Positions 9,879 through 18,256 of a DNA stretch of 53,445 nucleotides are shown here, one piece after another. Numbering within the stretch: position 1 is the stretch's first letter; every line of letters starts with the position of its first letter. Both the position numbers and the translations under genes were made by a program. This DNA comes from Lachnospiraceae bacterium (lineage in GTDB: Bacteria > Bacillota > Clostridia > Lachnospirales > Lachnospiraceae): assembly GCA_015057515.1 (NCBI GenBank), contig SVED01000007.1, positions 1 through 53,445 on the forward strand, given 5' to 3'. The notes beneath the pieces were generated by a model that had not been told where the DNA came from, did not search any database, and saw only the letters and a list, made by a program, of their open reading frames with translations.

Positions 9879-9907
9879 TTGACATCAAAAGACCTTTTTG
9901 ATATTCT
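9879..9907 (+). promoter_or_regulatory. rpsT promoter
   Basis: TTGACA (9879-9884), 17-base spacer, TATTCT (9902-9907). Transcription should begin near 9914, giving a leader of about 130 bases before rpsT. Confidence 0.8.
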
Positions 9908-9913
9908 ATCTTG

Positions 9914-10036
9914 TGCGTGCGTAGATGTACGAGAATATTTCACGCTGGTCCGTCTTATCTAGTGGTGTGGGTAAGATGTTCGTGTCTTGACCATAGTGAT
10001 GAATATATACATTATTGATTTATTATTTTATGGAGG
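9914..10036 (+). promoter_or_regulatory. Structured rpsT leader
   Basis: The 120-base 5' leader contains a stem TCTTATC / GGTAAGA (about 9953-9976) around a G/T-rich loop, plus complementary GCGTG/CACGC segments near 9915-9945, just upstream of the GGAGG site (10032-10036). Ribosomal protein leaders often hold autoregulatory sites; a role in S20 autocontrol is inference only. Confidence 0.4.
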
Positions 10037-10044
10037 CGTCAGAT

Positions 10045-10308
10045 ATGGCTAATATCAAATCTGCAAAGAAGAGAATTCTTGTAATTGAAACTAAGACATT
10101 GAGAAACAAGACAATCAAGTCTAAGGTTAAGACTATGGTTAAGAAGGTAGAGGCTGCTATTGCTAGCAAGGATAAGGCTGCTGCTGAGGCTGCTCTTAAG
10201 GTTGCTATCTCTGAGATTAGCAAGGCTGCATCAAAGGGTATCTACCACAAGAACACTGCTGCTAGAAAGATTTCTCGTTTAACAGTTGCTGTTAACAAGA
10301 TGGCATAA
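10045..10308 (+). CDS. rpsT: Small ribosomal subunit protein S20 (bS20)
   Basis: Binds 16S rRNA early in 30S assembly. The 87-residue, Lys/Ala-rich helical sequence begins MANIKSAKKRI and contains the conserved IYHKNTAARKISRL near the C-terminus. The start at 10045 is preferred because GGAGG lies 8 bases upstream; the open frame extends 10 codons further upstream past the ribosome site. Monocistronic, with its own promoter and a strong terminator shared with the convergent holA gene. As often in Firmicutes, it lies beside holA. Confidence 0.97.
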   Translation: MANIKSAKKRILVIETKTLRNKTIKSKVKTMVKKVEAAIASKDKAAAEAALKVAISEISKAASKGIYHKNTAARKISRLTVAVNKMA

Positions 10309-10314
10309 TAAACT

Positions 10315-10362
10315 AGAGCAATAAAAAAACTACTTCTTACGAGGTAGTTTTTTTATTGCTCT
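10315..10362. terminator. Bidirectional terminator between rpsT and holA
   Basis: A perfect 19-bp stem (10315-10333 with 10344-10362) around a 10-base loop. The arms carry runs of A and T, so it gives a U-tract on both strands. It serves rpsT (plus) and the HK-GerMN-comEC-holA operon (minus). Confidence 0.9.
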
Positions 10363-10363
10363 T

Positions 10364-11389
10364 TTAGTTGTTTAAAAGTTCTACAATAAGCATCTCTACT
10401 GCAAGGCTATCCTTCATAGCACCTGATTTAATGTTTGTGTCTGTCTCCTGACATTTGTTTACCTTTGCTACAAGCTGCTCGTAAGTATAGGCATTTGCCA
10501 TAGAGATATATTTTTTTATGGTAAAAGGCGGTACCTTTAGGACACTTGCCATCTTACTTCCCTCCACCTTGCTATCAATAGCAACCTTAGTCTTAAGCAG
10601 TATGTTAAACTGTCTGGTTATATTGAATAACATTCTCATAGATGGTTCTCTCAGCTTAACCAAATCGGAATAAAGGGCGATAGTCGTCCTTCCATCTCTT
10701 CTGGATAAGGCATCCATCATATCAAACACTTTTCCCTCGACTTCATTGATACAAAGAGCATCCACATCTTCTGCTGTGACTATACCTTTTTCTAGTGCAT
10801 AGCTCTTTAACTTAGTAACTTCGTTATACAATCTGTTCATGTCTGTGCCCACACATTCTATAAGTCTGAACACCGCCACATCCTCCACCTGAACCTCAAC
10901 ATCCAGCAAATCTTTTTTTATAAACAAGGACTTCACCCATATAGCCAAGGACCTTTCATCCTGGGCTTCAAACTTGGCTACAACACCATGTTCTTTAGTT
11001 CTGTTGTATATTGCTTTTCTGGCATCAATATTATGCTCAACAAATACCATAACCGTTGTATCTGGAATATTGGGCAAAAATTCCTCTATATCCTGACAAC
11101 CATTCTTAAAGAAATCACTATCCTCAACAAGTACTACTCTTCTATCCGCAAAAAACGGCATAGTAAGGGCAAAATCTATAATAGCATCCGCCTTGGCATT
11201 TTGACCCTTAAACACACCAAAATTCATAGTGTCCTCCACGTCAATTAAAGCGCGTACCAGCTTGTCCTTATATTGGGACACCAAATATTCCTCGGCTCCG
11301 CAAAGAAGATACATCTTAGCAAATTCACCTGTATTTATGTGATTGTTTATTAATGACATAGCATCAACTTTTTCTTTTATCTTAGCCAT
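10364..11389 (-). CDS. holA: DNA polymerase III subunit delta
   Basis: Clamp-loader subunit that opens the sliding clamp. The 341-residue protein shows the delta fold pattern: YLLCGAEEYLVSQYKDKL near the start, the RVVLVEDSDFF strand, the linker DALCINEVEGKVFDMMDAL and the C-terminal collar domain. The start at 11389 (MAKIKEKV) is chosen because GGAAGG lies 8 bases upstream; a longer frame adds 14 codons. It is the last gene of an operon and ends at the bidirectional terminator. The comEC-holA-rpsT neighbourhood is common in Firmicutes. Confidence 0.95.
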   Translation of the reverse strand: MAKIKEKVDAMSLINNHINTGEFAKMYLLCGAEEYLVSQYKDKLVRALIDVEDTMNFGVFKGQNAKADAIIDFALTMPFFADRRVVLVEDSDFFKNGCQDIEEFLPNIPDTTVMVFVEHNIDARKAIYNRTKEHGVVAKFEAQDERSLAIWVKSLFIKKDLLDVEVQVEDVAVFRLIECVGTDMNRLYNEVTKLKSYALEKGIVTAEDVDALCINEVEGKVFDMMDALSRRDGRTTIALYSDLVKLREPSMRMLFNITRQFNILLKTKVAIDSKVEGSKMASVLKVPPFTIKKYISMANAYTYEQLVAKVNKCQETDTNIKSGAMKDSLAVEMLIVELLNN

Positions 11390-11458
11390 AGTACATACCT
11401 TCCCAAGAAATAATCTATCGTTATTATACACTATACTCCATAGAAATACTATTTTATT

Positions 11459-13909
11459 TTAATGGACAAATTCAATCTTTATATAGCCACTCATATCAGT
11501 TCTAAATACTTTACCTCCAACAGATTCTAACATGGCAAGGGTATCCCTATGGGGATGACCATACAGATTATTTTTTCCACACGAAATCACTGCCACTTCG
11601 GGTTTTATCTGCTGATAAAAGATTTCTGAAATAGAATTCTTAGAACCATGATGAGGCACCTTAAGTACATCAATATCCTCAACCAGATTACCATTCCTTT
11701 CAACCAAAGCATCCAACCCCTCTTTACCCATATCTCCTGTAAAAAGAAAACCTACAGTACCTCTTTTATACACCAACGCCATAGACGCCTGATTGCTATC
11801 CTCATACTGCACCTGAAAAAAAGGTGCCACACAGGTCATCTTTCCAATCTTCGTTTTTATTACATCGCCTGGTTCCATATATATAATATTGATTTCCTTA
11901 CGTCTTGCTTTTTCTATTATTTCTTCCCCACCCACACCATATCGGGGCACAACCAGATTCTTGATTTTTATCCCTGTCAAATCACCATAATCTAGTATAT
12001 ATATTAACCCACTGATATGATCCTTATCAAAATGCGAAATATACCAATATTCAACTGTGGACATTCTAAAATATTTTAAAAGGGGTTCCATAACATATTC
12101 ACCTAAATTTTCATTGCTGGTGGAGCCACCATCTATCACTATAGACACCCCATCTTCTTTAATTAAAATACCATCACCCTGCCCCACATCAGCAAAATAA
12201 ACAACTTTACTATTTCGGTTTCCTTCTACAACAAATATACTAATACTTACGGAAGAAACTACTAACAACGCAAAACAAAAAACTGCCTTTCCCCACCAAT
12301 GATAATCAAGCCATATTCCAAACCTTTTATATATACACTGTCGTACTTTTCTTTGTATTTTAGGTTTTAAAATTATAAGTATTATACCTAGCGCAAAATA
12401 ATAAAGGATAACACTTAAAACACTTATATTTCCGCAATTTAAGCTGGCATACGGCAGTTTCATCATAAGCTGGCACAAATAAGTAATATATTTAATTACA
12501 CCCCCAGCCGGAATATAGATTAACCAGCCCCATATAACAGATATGTATGACAGCAATACACCAAGGATTCCAAGGACCAGAACAACACCCATAACAGGCA
12601 CAATCAAAAGATTTGTGACTATTGAGTAAAGTGGTATCTCATAATACATATTTGCGATTATAGGTAGGATTACAACATTTACAGAAAGTGAAAGCACCAC
12701 CCCGCTAATAATTTTATACAAGAAATATGCTTTTCTTCTAAGTTTTTTTATCTTCGAATTTCTATTCAGTATCCTTATAATATATTTTCCCATTATTACC
12801 CCGGCAACGGCCCCATAGCTTAACCAGATTCCACCATCACATATTCTAAATGGTTCTATCAAAAGCATTATGATAAGTGCTAAGGACATAGAGGTAACCA
12901 TATCATATTCTCTACTTAATCTGTAACCAATCATGGAAATAGTAAGCATTATAATTGCCCTTATAGTGGCAAATCCAAACCCGGACATTCCACCATAAAA
13001 AACAACACATATTATGCTTGCGACAGCAGCCACAGTATGCCCAGTCCCAAAAGCAACCATAACCTTAAACAATACGCCTCCTATAAGGGATATATGAAGG
13101 CCCGAAATAGTTAATATGTGTGCAATACCACTCACCCTGTAAAGCTTACTTGTCCTGATGTCCATATAGGCCTTATCCCCAAGTAGTATACCCTTAAAAA
13201 AAGCCGCCGTGTCTTCCTCGGCTATATTATCAATCTGCTTTGACAGGGAGTTTTTTACATCCACAAGAACATTTACCATAAAGTAGTATGTTTTCAAAAC
13301 AACATTTCTCTTACCCTCAGCTATCTTTTCAATGTGCAGTTTATCGCCTTGTCCATTAAACAAAATTCCTCTTGCCCTATAGTAGTTATTCATATTCATA
13401 CAACCTAGATTAGTCCCACTCTCAATAGAACTTATAGTCCCCACAACATAAACTCTATCACCCAGTCTGTATGTTTTTTCTCCCTCGTATACAACTACCT
13501 TGTATGACCACACACCACTGCCAAACTTTATAATCAGATTTGAACCTTTTTCCCCTACCTCCACGCCAGTAATGGTACCTGACGCTTCTATGTAAAAATT
13601 TCTTTCACTTTGTTTTGTTTGTGTCGTTACAATAAATCCATCCATATCATACTTTTCAGTAACCGTCTTTGACTCATTGTAGGTAATCGGGCTTATACTA
13701 TCTCTGAAGAATATGTAAGAAAATCCTCCAACAAAGAACAGACCTAGAAATACATACTTTTTTATATATTTAGTTTTTTTTACTGATAAAAGAACAAGAC
13801 AAATAAGCATAGCCAAAGCTATGCTGTATTTGATTATTCTGTCCGCATATAAATACGTCACCTCTCCAAGTGCAAACATACTTACCGCCCAGAATAAATA
13901 TCTTTTCAT
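11459..13909 (-). CDS. comEC: ComEC/Rec2 DNA-uptake channel protein
   Basis: Polytopic membrane protein that carries transforming single-stranded DNA across the membrane. Order in 816 residues: N-terminal hydrophobic segments, an extracytoplasmic DUF4131/OB-like domain (about 90-190), the Competence transmembrane domain (about 235-510, with AHILTISGLHISLIGG) and a C-terminal metallo-beta-lactamase domain. The latter carries ADVGQGDGI, SHFDKDHISG near 625 and the HHGSKNS motif near 752, so the nuclease-like domain looks complete. It is 12 bp downstream of the GerMN gene. No other competence genes (comEA, comGA) are in the window, so natural transformation cannot be inferred from this region alone. 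Confidence 0.95.
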   Translation of the reverse strand: MKRYLFWAVSMFALGEVTYLYADRIIKYSIALAMLICLVLLSVKKTKYIKKYVFLGLFFVGGFSYIFFRDSISPITYNESKTVTEKYDMDGFIVTTQTKQSERNFYIEASGTITGVEVGEKGSNLIIKFGSGVWSYKVVVYEGEKTYRLGDRVYVVGTISSIESGTNLGCMNMNNYYRARGILFNGQGDKLHIEKIAEGKRNVVLKTYYFMVNVLVDVKNSLSKQIDNIAEEDTAAFFKGILLGDKAYMDIRTSKLYRVSGIAHILTISGLHISLIGGVLFKVMVAFGTGHTVAAVASIICVVFYGGMSGFGFATIRAIIMLTISMIGYRLSREYDMVTSMSLALIIMLLIEPFRICDGGIWLSYGAVAGVIMGKYIIRILNRNSKIKKLRRKAYFLYKIISGVVLSLSVNVVILPIIANMYYEIPLYSIVTNLLIVPVMGVVLVLGILGVLLSYISVIWGWLIYIPAGGVIKYITYLCQLMMKLPYASLNCGNISVLSVILYYFALGIILIILKPKIQRKVRQCIYKRFGIWLDYHWWGKAVFCFALLVVSSVSISIFVVEGNRNSKVVYFADVGQGDGILIKEDGVSIVIDGGSTSNENLGEYVMEPLLKYFRMSTVEYWYISHFDKDHISGLIYILDYGDLTGIKIKNLVVPRYGVGGEEIIEKARRKEINIIYMEPGDVIKTKIGKMTCVAPFFQVQYEDSNQASMALVYKRGTVGFLFTGDMGKEGLDALVERNGNLVEDIDVLKVPHHGSKNSISEIFYQQIKPEVAVISCGKNNLYGHPHRDTLAMLESVGGKVFRTDMSGYIKIEFVH

Positions 13910-13921
13910 AAGTCTCCTGGA

Positions 13922-14797
13922 TTAATTAAGAATACTGTTATTGAATTCTAACGGACTTGAAATGTCCGTTGTCTCACGATAGGTTTTTAAATGTTCACCA
14001 TCAATAATTATTTGAACCTTACTCACATCAGTAACAGATGTAATTGAGTTTACCACTGCATATACTACCGTCTCACTTTTCACACCTTCAACACCATTTT
14101 CAAACTCCTTGCTTAGATTTAGATAGCAGATATCTGCATTAATTGATACAGACAACACCCTAGTGTCTGATGGCAAAGCTCCACTATCAACCAATTCATT
14201 TACAATAGTTTCTTCCATTGTTGTATTTGGCAAAGATGGTATATTCGCCTTCTTCCTGTCTAAGGAAGAACCATCAGCAGAAGGATAATACAATGTAGCT
14301 TCTATATTGTTTAAAAGATCATCATCTTCATAATCATAAAAGTAAAATGAATCTCTCATAAACAAAACATCAGATATTAGTTTTCCCCCTGCATCTGATA
14401 TGCTTATCTTTACACTGTTTACCCCTTCAATCTGAAAAAGAGTTTCAGCCACCGATGCTCTTGCAAGAAGAATATACTCTGTATCATATTCACCTTTTGA
14501 AACAAACTCCAACGTAAGGTTATTATCTGTATCCATCATATATGTGTGATATTCCATGCTTTCGTTTAGTTTGCCCTTAAGCTGTAGCATTATTTCCTCC
14601 ACAGCTGCAGTAACAGAATCCGGTTGTTTGATCTGATATTTTTCTTCTGCTCTCACGACTTGATTACCCTTGGGGTAATATATTTCTATCATGCTATTAC
14701 CCTGTAGTTCTTCCACCGTTTTCTCATCTTGTTTCTTGCAGGCTGTAAAAGAAAATATCATCAACATGGCAGATAGCATAATTAATAATCTTTTCAT
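13922..14797 (-). CDS. GerMN-domain lipoprotein (GerM-like)
   Basis: A 291-residue secreted lipoprotein: signal peptide with lipobox FTAC (Cys about 20), then two GerMN-type domains (about 55-150 and 185-285). The second shows VNELVDSGALPSDTRVLSVSINADICYLNLSKEF, the family pattern. In Bacillus, GerM belongs to the spore-envelope channel assembly, and GerMN lipoproteins also occur next to two-component systems (as LpqB with MtrAB in Actinobacteria). Here it starts one base after the histidine kinase stop, so the two are translationally coupled; a signalling partnership is a reasonable inference. Confidence 0.85.
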   Translation of the reverse strand: MKRLLIMLSAMLMIFSFTACKKQDEKTVEELQGNSMIEIYYPKGNQVVRAEEKYQIKQPDSVTAAVEEIMLQLKGKLNESMEYHTYMMDTDNNLTLEFVSKGEYDTEYILLARASVAETLFQIEGVNSVKISISDAGGKLISDVLFMRDSFYFYDYEDDDLLNNIEATLYYPSADGSSLDRKKANIPSLPNTTMEETIVNELVDSGALPSDTRVLSVSINADICYLNLSKEFENGVEGVKSETVVYAVVNSITSVTDVSKVQIIIDGEHLKTYRETTDISSPLEFNNSILN

Positions 14798-14798
14798 A

Positions 14799-16220
14799 CT
14801 AACCCTCCACTCTCTTTATCGGAATCTTTATGGTAAAGGTAGTTCCCTCACCAGATTCACTATAAAGCTTAATTGAACCTTTATGCATTCTTATAACATT
14901 TCTGGTTATAGCAAGACCAAGACCTGTTCCACCTGTATCACGACTTCTGGCCTTATCCACTCGATAAAATCTTTCAAAAATATGCTCCTTGCAATCATCT
15001 GGTATACCCACTCCAGAATCAGCCACCTTGATATGGAAATTCTTGTGATCAGCATTGAGAGTAACCTTTACCCAGCCGTTATCCACATTATATTTAACTG
15101 CATTTTCTATAATATTTGTAAGGGCAAGGCTCAGCTTTACTTCATCCGCATCTGCAACTACATCTCGGTAGCTCTCATATGTTATCTCTATTCCCCTACT
15201 TGTGGCAATAGGCGTAACTCTCTTTAATATAACCTCTAAAAGCTCGTTTACATCCACCTCAGATATGTTCATCTCCGCATCCTTACGGTCTGTTTTAACA
15301 AGGGTAAGGAGATCATTTATGATTTCACTTTCTCTGTCAATCTCATCAATAATATCCTTCATAAATTCCTTGTACATCTCCAAATCTGCCTCTTGATTTT
15401 GCACCAAGGAATCAGCCAGAACCTTCATTGATGTAATAGGTGTCTTAAGCTCATGGGACACATTTGACACAAACTCCTGTCTGCTAGAATCTATAACCAT
15501 CAGTTTTTCTATGGTTTTGTTATAGCTGGCTGTAAGAGTTCTAAACTCCTTAAAGCCCTGAACCGGCAGTGGCTCATACAAATGACCTGAACGGGTATTT
15601 TCGATTTCTTTATTGATTCTTTTTATGCCTCTTACACTAGAGTAACCCACAAAAAGAGCTACCCCTATAGAACCTAAAATAATAATTGTGGCAATGGTAA
15701 TATTTGTTCTACTAGAAGTAGGAGTTACATTTTTAATGTGAGCCGTAGATGCATTTATTAGAACTACGCCTAAAGTTTCTCCCTCTGACTTAACTGGATA
15801 CACGTATTGAATATAATCACCTTTAAGAGACAACAATTCACTCTTCTCTCCAGTCATAACACGGATAACATCATCACTTATTATATAAGCATTTTCTCTA
15901 TCACCAAAAGTATCCTTTATAATTCGATATTCCTCATTTATAACTAATATTCTACCATTAAAGAAATTAGCCACTGTGTCAGTAACTAAATCCAATTCGG
16001 AAGTAGCATCAAAATCCATAGATTTATTTACTAGATTGTAGGTAAGTATTTCACATTGAAGTTTAATATCACTCTCCAAATCACGAATACTCTTTTCTCT
16101 ATAGGTTTTGGTAGATATCATTGAATACGCAAATAAAATCACACCACTTATGAGCACAATCATAAATGTTATGAATCCACGTAAGCTTATATTCAATTTT
16201 GAAAGATGAAACTTTTTCAA
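14799..16220 (-). CDS. Sensor histidine kinase (PhoR/ResE/VicK-like)
   Basis: A 473-residue membrane kinase: membrane segment about 15-33, extracytoplasmic sensor region about 34-168, second segment about 170-192, HAMP linker, HisKA box FVSNVSHELKTPITS (phospho-His near 256) and an HATPase_c domain with NIIENAVKYN, DSGVGIP and GTGLGLAI. No response regulator adjoins it: upstream is the divergent adenosine deaminase gene, downstream the GerMN lipoprotein, comEC and holA. Its cognate regulator must lie elsewhere. It heads the operon under a sigma-A promoter at 16253-16281. Confidence 0.94.
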   Translation of the reverse strand: MKKFHLSKLNISLRGFITFMIVLISGVILFAYSMISTKTYREKSIRDLESDIKLQCEILTYNLVNKSMDFDATSELDLVTDTVANFFNGRILVINEEYRIIKDTFGDRENAYIISDDVIRVMTGEKSELLSLKGDYIQYVYPVKSEGETLGVVLINASTAHIKNVTPTSSRTNITIATIIILGSIGVALFVGYSSVRGIKRINKEIENTRSGHLYEPLPVQGFKEFRTLTASYNKTIEKLMVIDSSRQEFVSNVSHELKTPITSMKVLADSLVQNQEADLEMYKEFMKDIIDEIDRESEIINDLLTLVKTDRKDAEMNISEVDVNELLEVILKRVTPIATSRGIEITYESYRDVVADADEVKLSLALTNIIENAVKYNVDNGWVKVTLNADHKNFHIKVADSGVGIPDDCKEHIFERFYRVDKARSRDTGGTGLGLAITRNVIRMHKGSIKLYSESGEGTTFTIKIPIKRVEG

Positions 16221-16252
16221 AACTTATCTTCCTTTCAAATCTAACTTCTCAC

Positions 16253-16281
16253 ATAATAACACACCTGTTTTATCCATTCAA
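16253..16281 (-). promoter_or_regulatory. Promoter for the HK-GerMN-comEC-holA operon
   Basis: On the minus strand TTGAAT (16276-16281), 17 bases, TATTAT (16253-16258). Divergent from the adenosine deaminase promoter, whose -35 box is only 6 bp away. Confidence 0.65.
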
Positions 16282-16286
16282 GATGC

Positions 16287-16315
16287 TTGTTAAATCCCCT
16301 CTTTATTGTTAAAAT
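16287..16315 (+). promoter_or_regulatory. Promoter for adenosine deaminase gene
   Basis: TTGTTA (16287-16292), 17 bases, TAAAAT (16310-16315), 36 bp before the GTG start. Confidence 0.6.
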
Positions 16316-16351
16316 AAACACATAAAATAAATGTTTTGGGGAGGTGTGCCT

Positions 16352-17347
16352 GTGAACAATTCAAACTCTATATCTGATTATATTAACACTATGCCAAAAA
16401 TAGATTTACACTGTCATTTGGATGGTTCCTTTTCCTTGGACTATATAAAAGCCTATTCCGGTCTTAATTTGACAGATGATGTTCTTATCTCTAAGTTACA
16501 AGCCCCTAAAGACTGTGATAGCCTCACCACCTACCTTACCTGCTTCGATATACCAATTAGCTGTATCCAAACAAAAAAAGGTATTACTCATGGTGTTTTA
16601 GATCTCATCAGAGAAGCTTCCCAAGAAGGCGTTTACTACATCGAAATACGTTTTGCACCTTCCTGTAGCATCAATTCTTCCTTAAACTACAAAGACGTCT
16701 ATGAAGCGGCCTTAGAAGGCTGTAAAAAAGGGCTTGCACTCTACAATGTACATTCAAACATTATTCTTTGCGCCATGAGACATCACAGTATGGATATGAA
16801 CCTAGAGGTTATACATACTGCCATGGATTATCTTGGTTATGGTATATGTGCATTGGATCTGGCAGGTGACGAATCTGCTTTTGCGAATTCTTGTTTTGTA
16901 GAATTATTTGAAGAAGCAAAAAGACTTGGTATGCCTTTTACTATTCACTCCGGGGAGTGTGGTAGCGTAGACAACATTAAAACTGCTATGGATTTGGGTG
17001 CTAAAAGAGTAGGACACGGCATTGCCTTATATAAAGATCCTTACCTTGTAAAGGAATGCAAGAAGCAAGGGTTAGGCTTGGAATTATGCCCAACCTCAAA
17101 CTTCCAAACAAAAGCCTCATCTAATTACAAGGATTATCCCCTCAAATATTTTCTAGAAAATGGTTTACTGGCCACAGTAAACACTGACAATCGAACTGTA
17201 AGCAACACTAATATGACAAAGGAACTTGCTTTTGTTGTCAATCAACTTGGAATAGAGGAAAAGGATCTCTTAACATTATACAAAAACAGTATCGAAATAT
17301 CCTTTGCCTCTGATAATATCAAAGATTACCTATATAAGCTAATCTAA
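16352..17347 (+). CDS. add: Adenosine deaminase
   Basis: Hydrolyses adenosine or deoxyadenosine to inosine in purine salvage. The 331-residue protein has the zinc and catalytic signatures of the family: DLHCHLDGS (His 20 and 22), FTIHSGECGS with the catalytic Glu, KRVGHGIAL and the C-terminal VNTDNRTVSNT carrying the second metal-site Asp. I choose GTG 16352 because GGGGAGG sits 7 bases upstream; the open frame starts at an ATG 21 bases earlier that overlaps the ribosome site. Single gene with its own promoter, convergent with the DUF2156 gene; only 1 bp separates the two stops and no terminator hairpin is obvious. Confidence 0.95.
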   Translation: MNNSNSISDYINTMPKIDLHCHLDGSFSLDYIKAYSGLNLTDDVLISKLQAPKDCDSLTTYLTCFDIPISCIQTKKGITHGVLDLIREASQEGVYYIEIRFAPSCSINSSLNYKDVYEAALEGCKKGLALYNVHSNIILCAMRHHSMDMNLEVIHTAMDYLGYGICALDLAGDESAFANSCFVELFEEAKRLGMPFTIHSGECGSVDNIKTAMDLGAKRVGHGIALYKDPYLVKECKKQGLGLELCPTSNFQTKASSNYKDYPLKYFLENGLLATVNTDNRTVSNTNMTKELAFVVNQLGIEEKDLLTLYKNSIEISFASDNIKDYLYKLI

Positions 17348-17348
17348 A

Positions 17349-18236
17349 CTATACCCGTGTCACAACTCCCTTATCAATCAATTTAATTGGTTGATAAGAG
17401 GTTTTGGCATGTCTTAGTCCAGGAATACCCATATCCTCTTCTCTATTAATATATTTAAAATTTCTAAGTTCTCTGCGAACAAACTCCCTATTTATCATGG
17501 GATATGCACCTTGTACATCCGCATATGCTTTCTCAAAATGTACAACATATACATCCTTTGTAAGTGATTCCCCAAGTGTAAATGCCACCACTCTGTCATC
17601 CACTCGTATAAGCGCACCATTCAACCCCAAAGTATCTCGGTGTTTTAAAGCTAATGTCAATATGTTAGTCTCGTACGATAATTCTTTTTCATCTGGATTA
17701 TTAGTCCTATCCCAATCCTCTGCCAACTTTATACATTCTTCAAAATTAGACTCATTTATTTTTTCATATAAATAGTCTGGGTAGTTTTCCAAAAAGCGAT
17801 TGATATGGTTACGCTTCCCATGAAGTTTTTTCCCCTTAAGGTATGCCAGGGTATCCCACTCATACAGATAATCCGCAACATCTCTATCATACTTAATCTG
17901 ATATTTTCCCGGGTACCATTCATCTATAAGTTGAAACATCTCTCTCTCAACCATATACATATAAAAAGGCAAATTATTATTTTTAAAATGACTTACTATT
18001 GCGTCAAATGCCTTCTTTTTATCACCCTTTCCTATAGGAAATGTCATCTGTACCGGAATGTTATTTTCCACCTTACAAAACACTAAATTGTCTTCAATAA
18101 TAGTGAAACAAGTCTCATAGTATTCTGACCATAAAATATTATTGGCTGCGGAAAATTCGCAGCCATAATATTCGTTGTACGCCATATAACTATCTAACAA
18201 TTCCTTATTTGAAAAACAAGGTTTTTGTATTAACAT
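17349..18236 (-). CDS. DUF2156 (phosphatidylglycerol lysyltransferase-like GNAT) protein
   Basis: A 295-residue soluble protein resembling the DUF2156/UCP018688 group: two tandem GNAT-like halves, with GKKLHGKRNHINRFLENYP near 135-153 and the C-terminal ...EKAYADVQGAYPMINREFV...INREEDMGIPGLRHAKTSYQP. These resemble the aminoacyl-tRNA-dependent transferase part of MprF but lack membrane segments. The substrate is unknown. The gene follows the DSAF-repeat protein by 20 bp on the same strand with a GGAGG-type site in the gap, so the two are probably cotranscribed. Confidence 0.8.
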   Translation of the reverse strand: MLIQKPCFSNKELLDSYMAYNEYYGCEFSAANNILWSEYYETCFTIIEDNLVFCKVENNIPVQMTFPIGKGDKKKAFDAIVSHFKNNNLPFYMYMVEREMFQLIDEWYPGKYQIKYDRDVADYLYEWDTLAYLKGKKLHGKRNHINRFLENYPDYLYEKINESNFEECIKLAEDWDRTNNPDEKELSYETNILTLALKHRDTLGLNGALIRVDDRVVAFTLGESLTKDVYVVHFEKAYADVQGAYPMINREFVRRELRNFKYINREEDMGIPGLRHAKTSYQPIKLIDKGVVTRV

Positions 18237-18256
18237 ATAATGCCTCCTTATTGATA

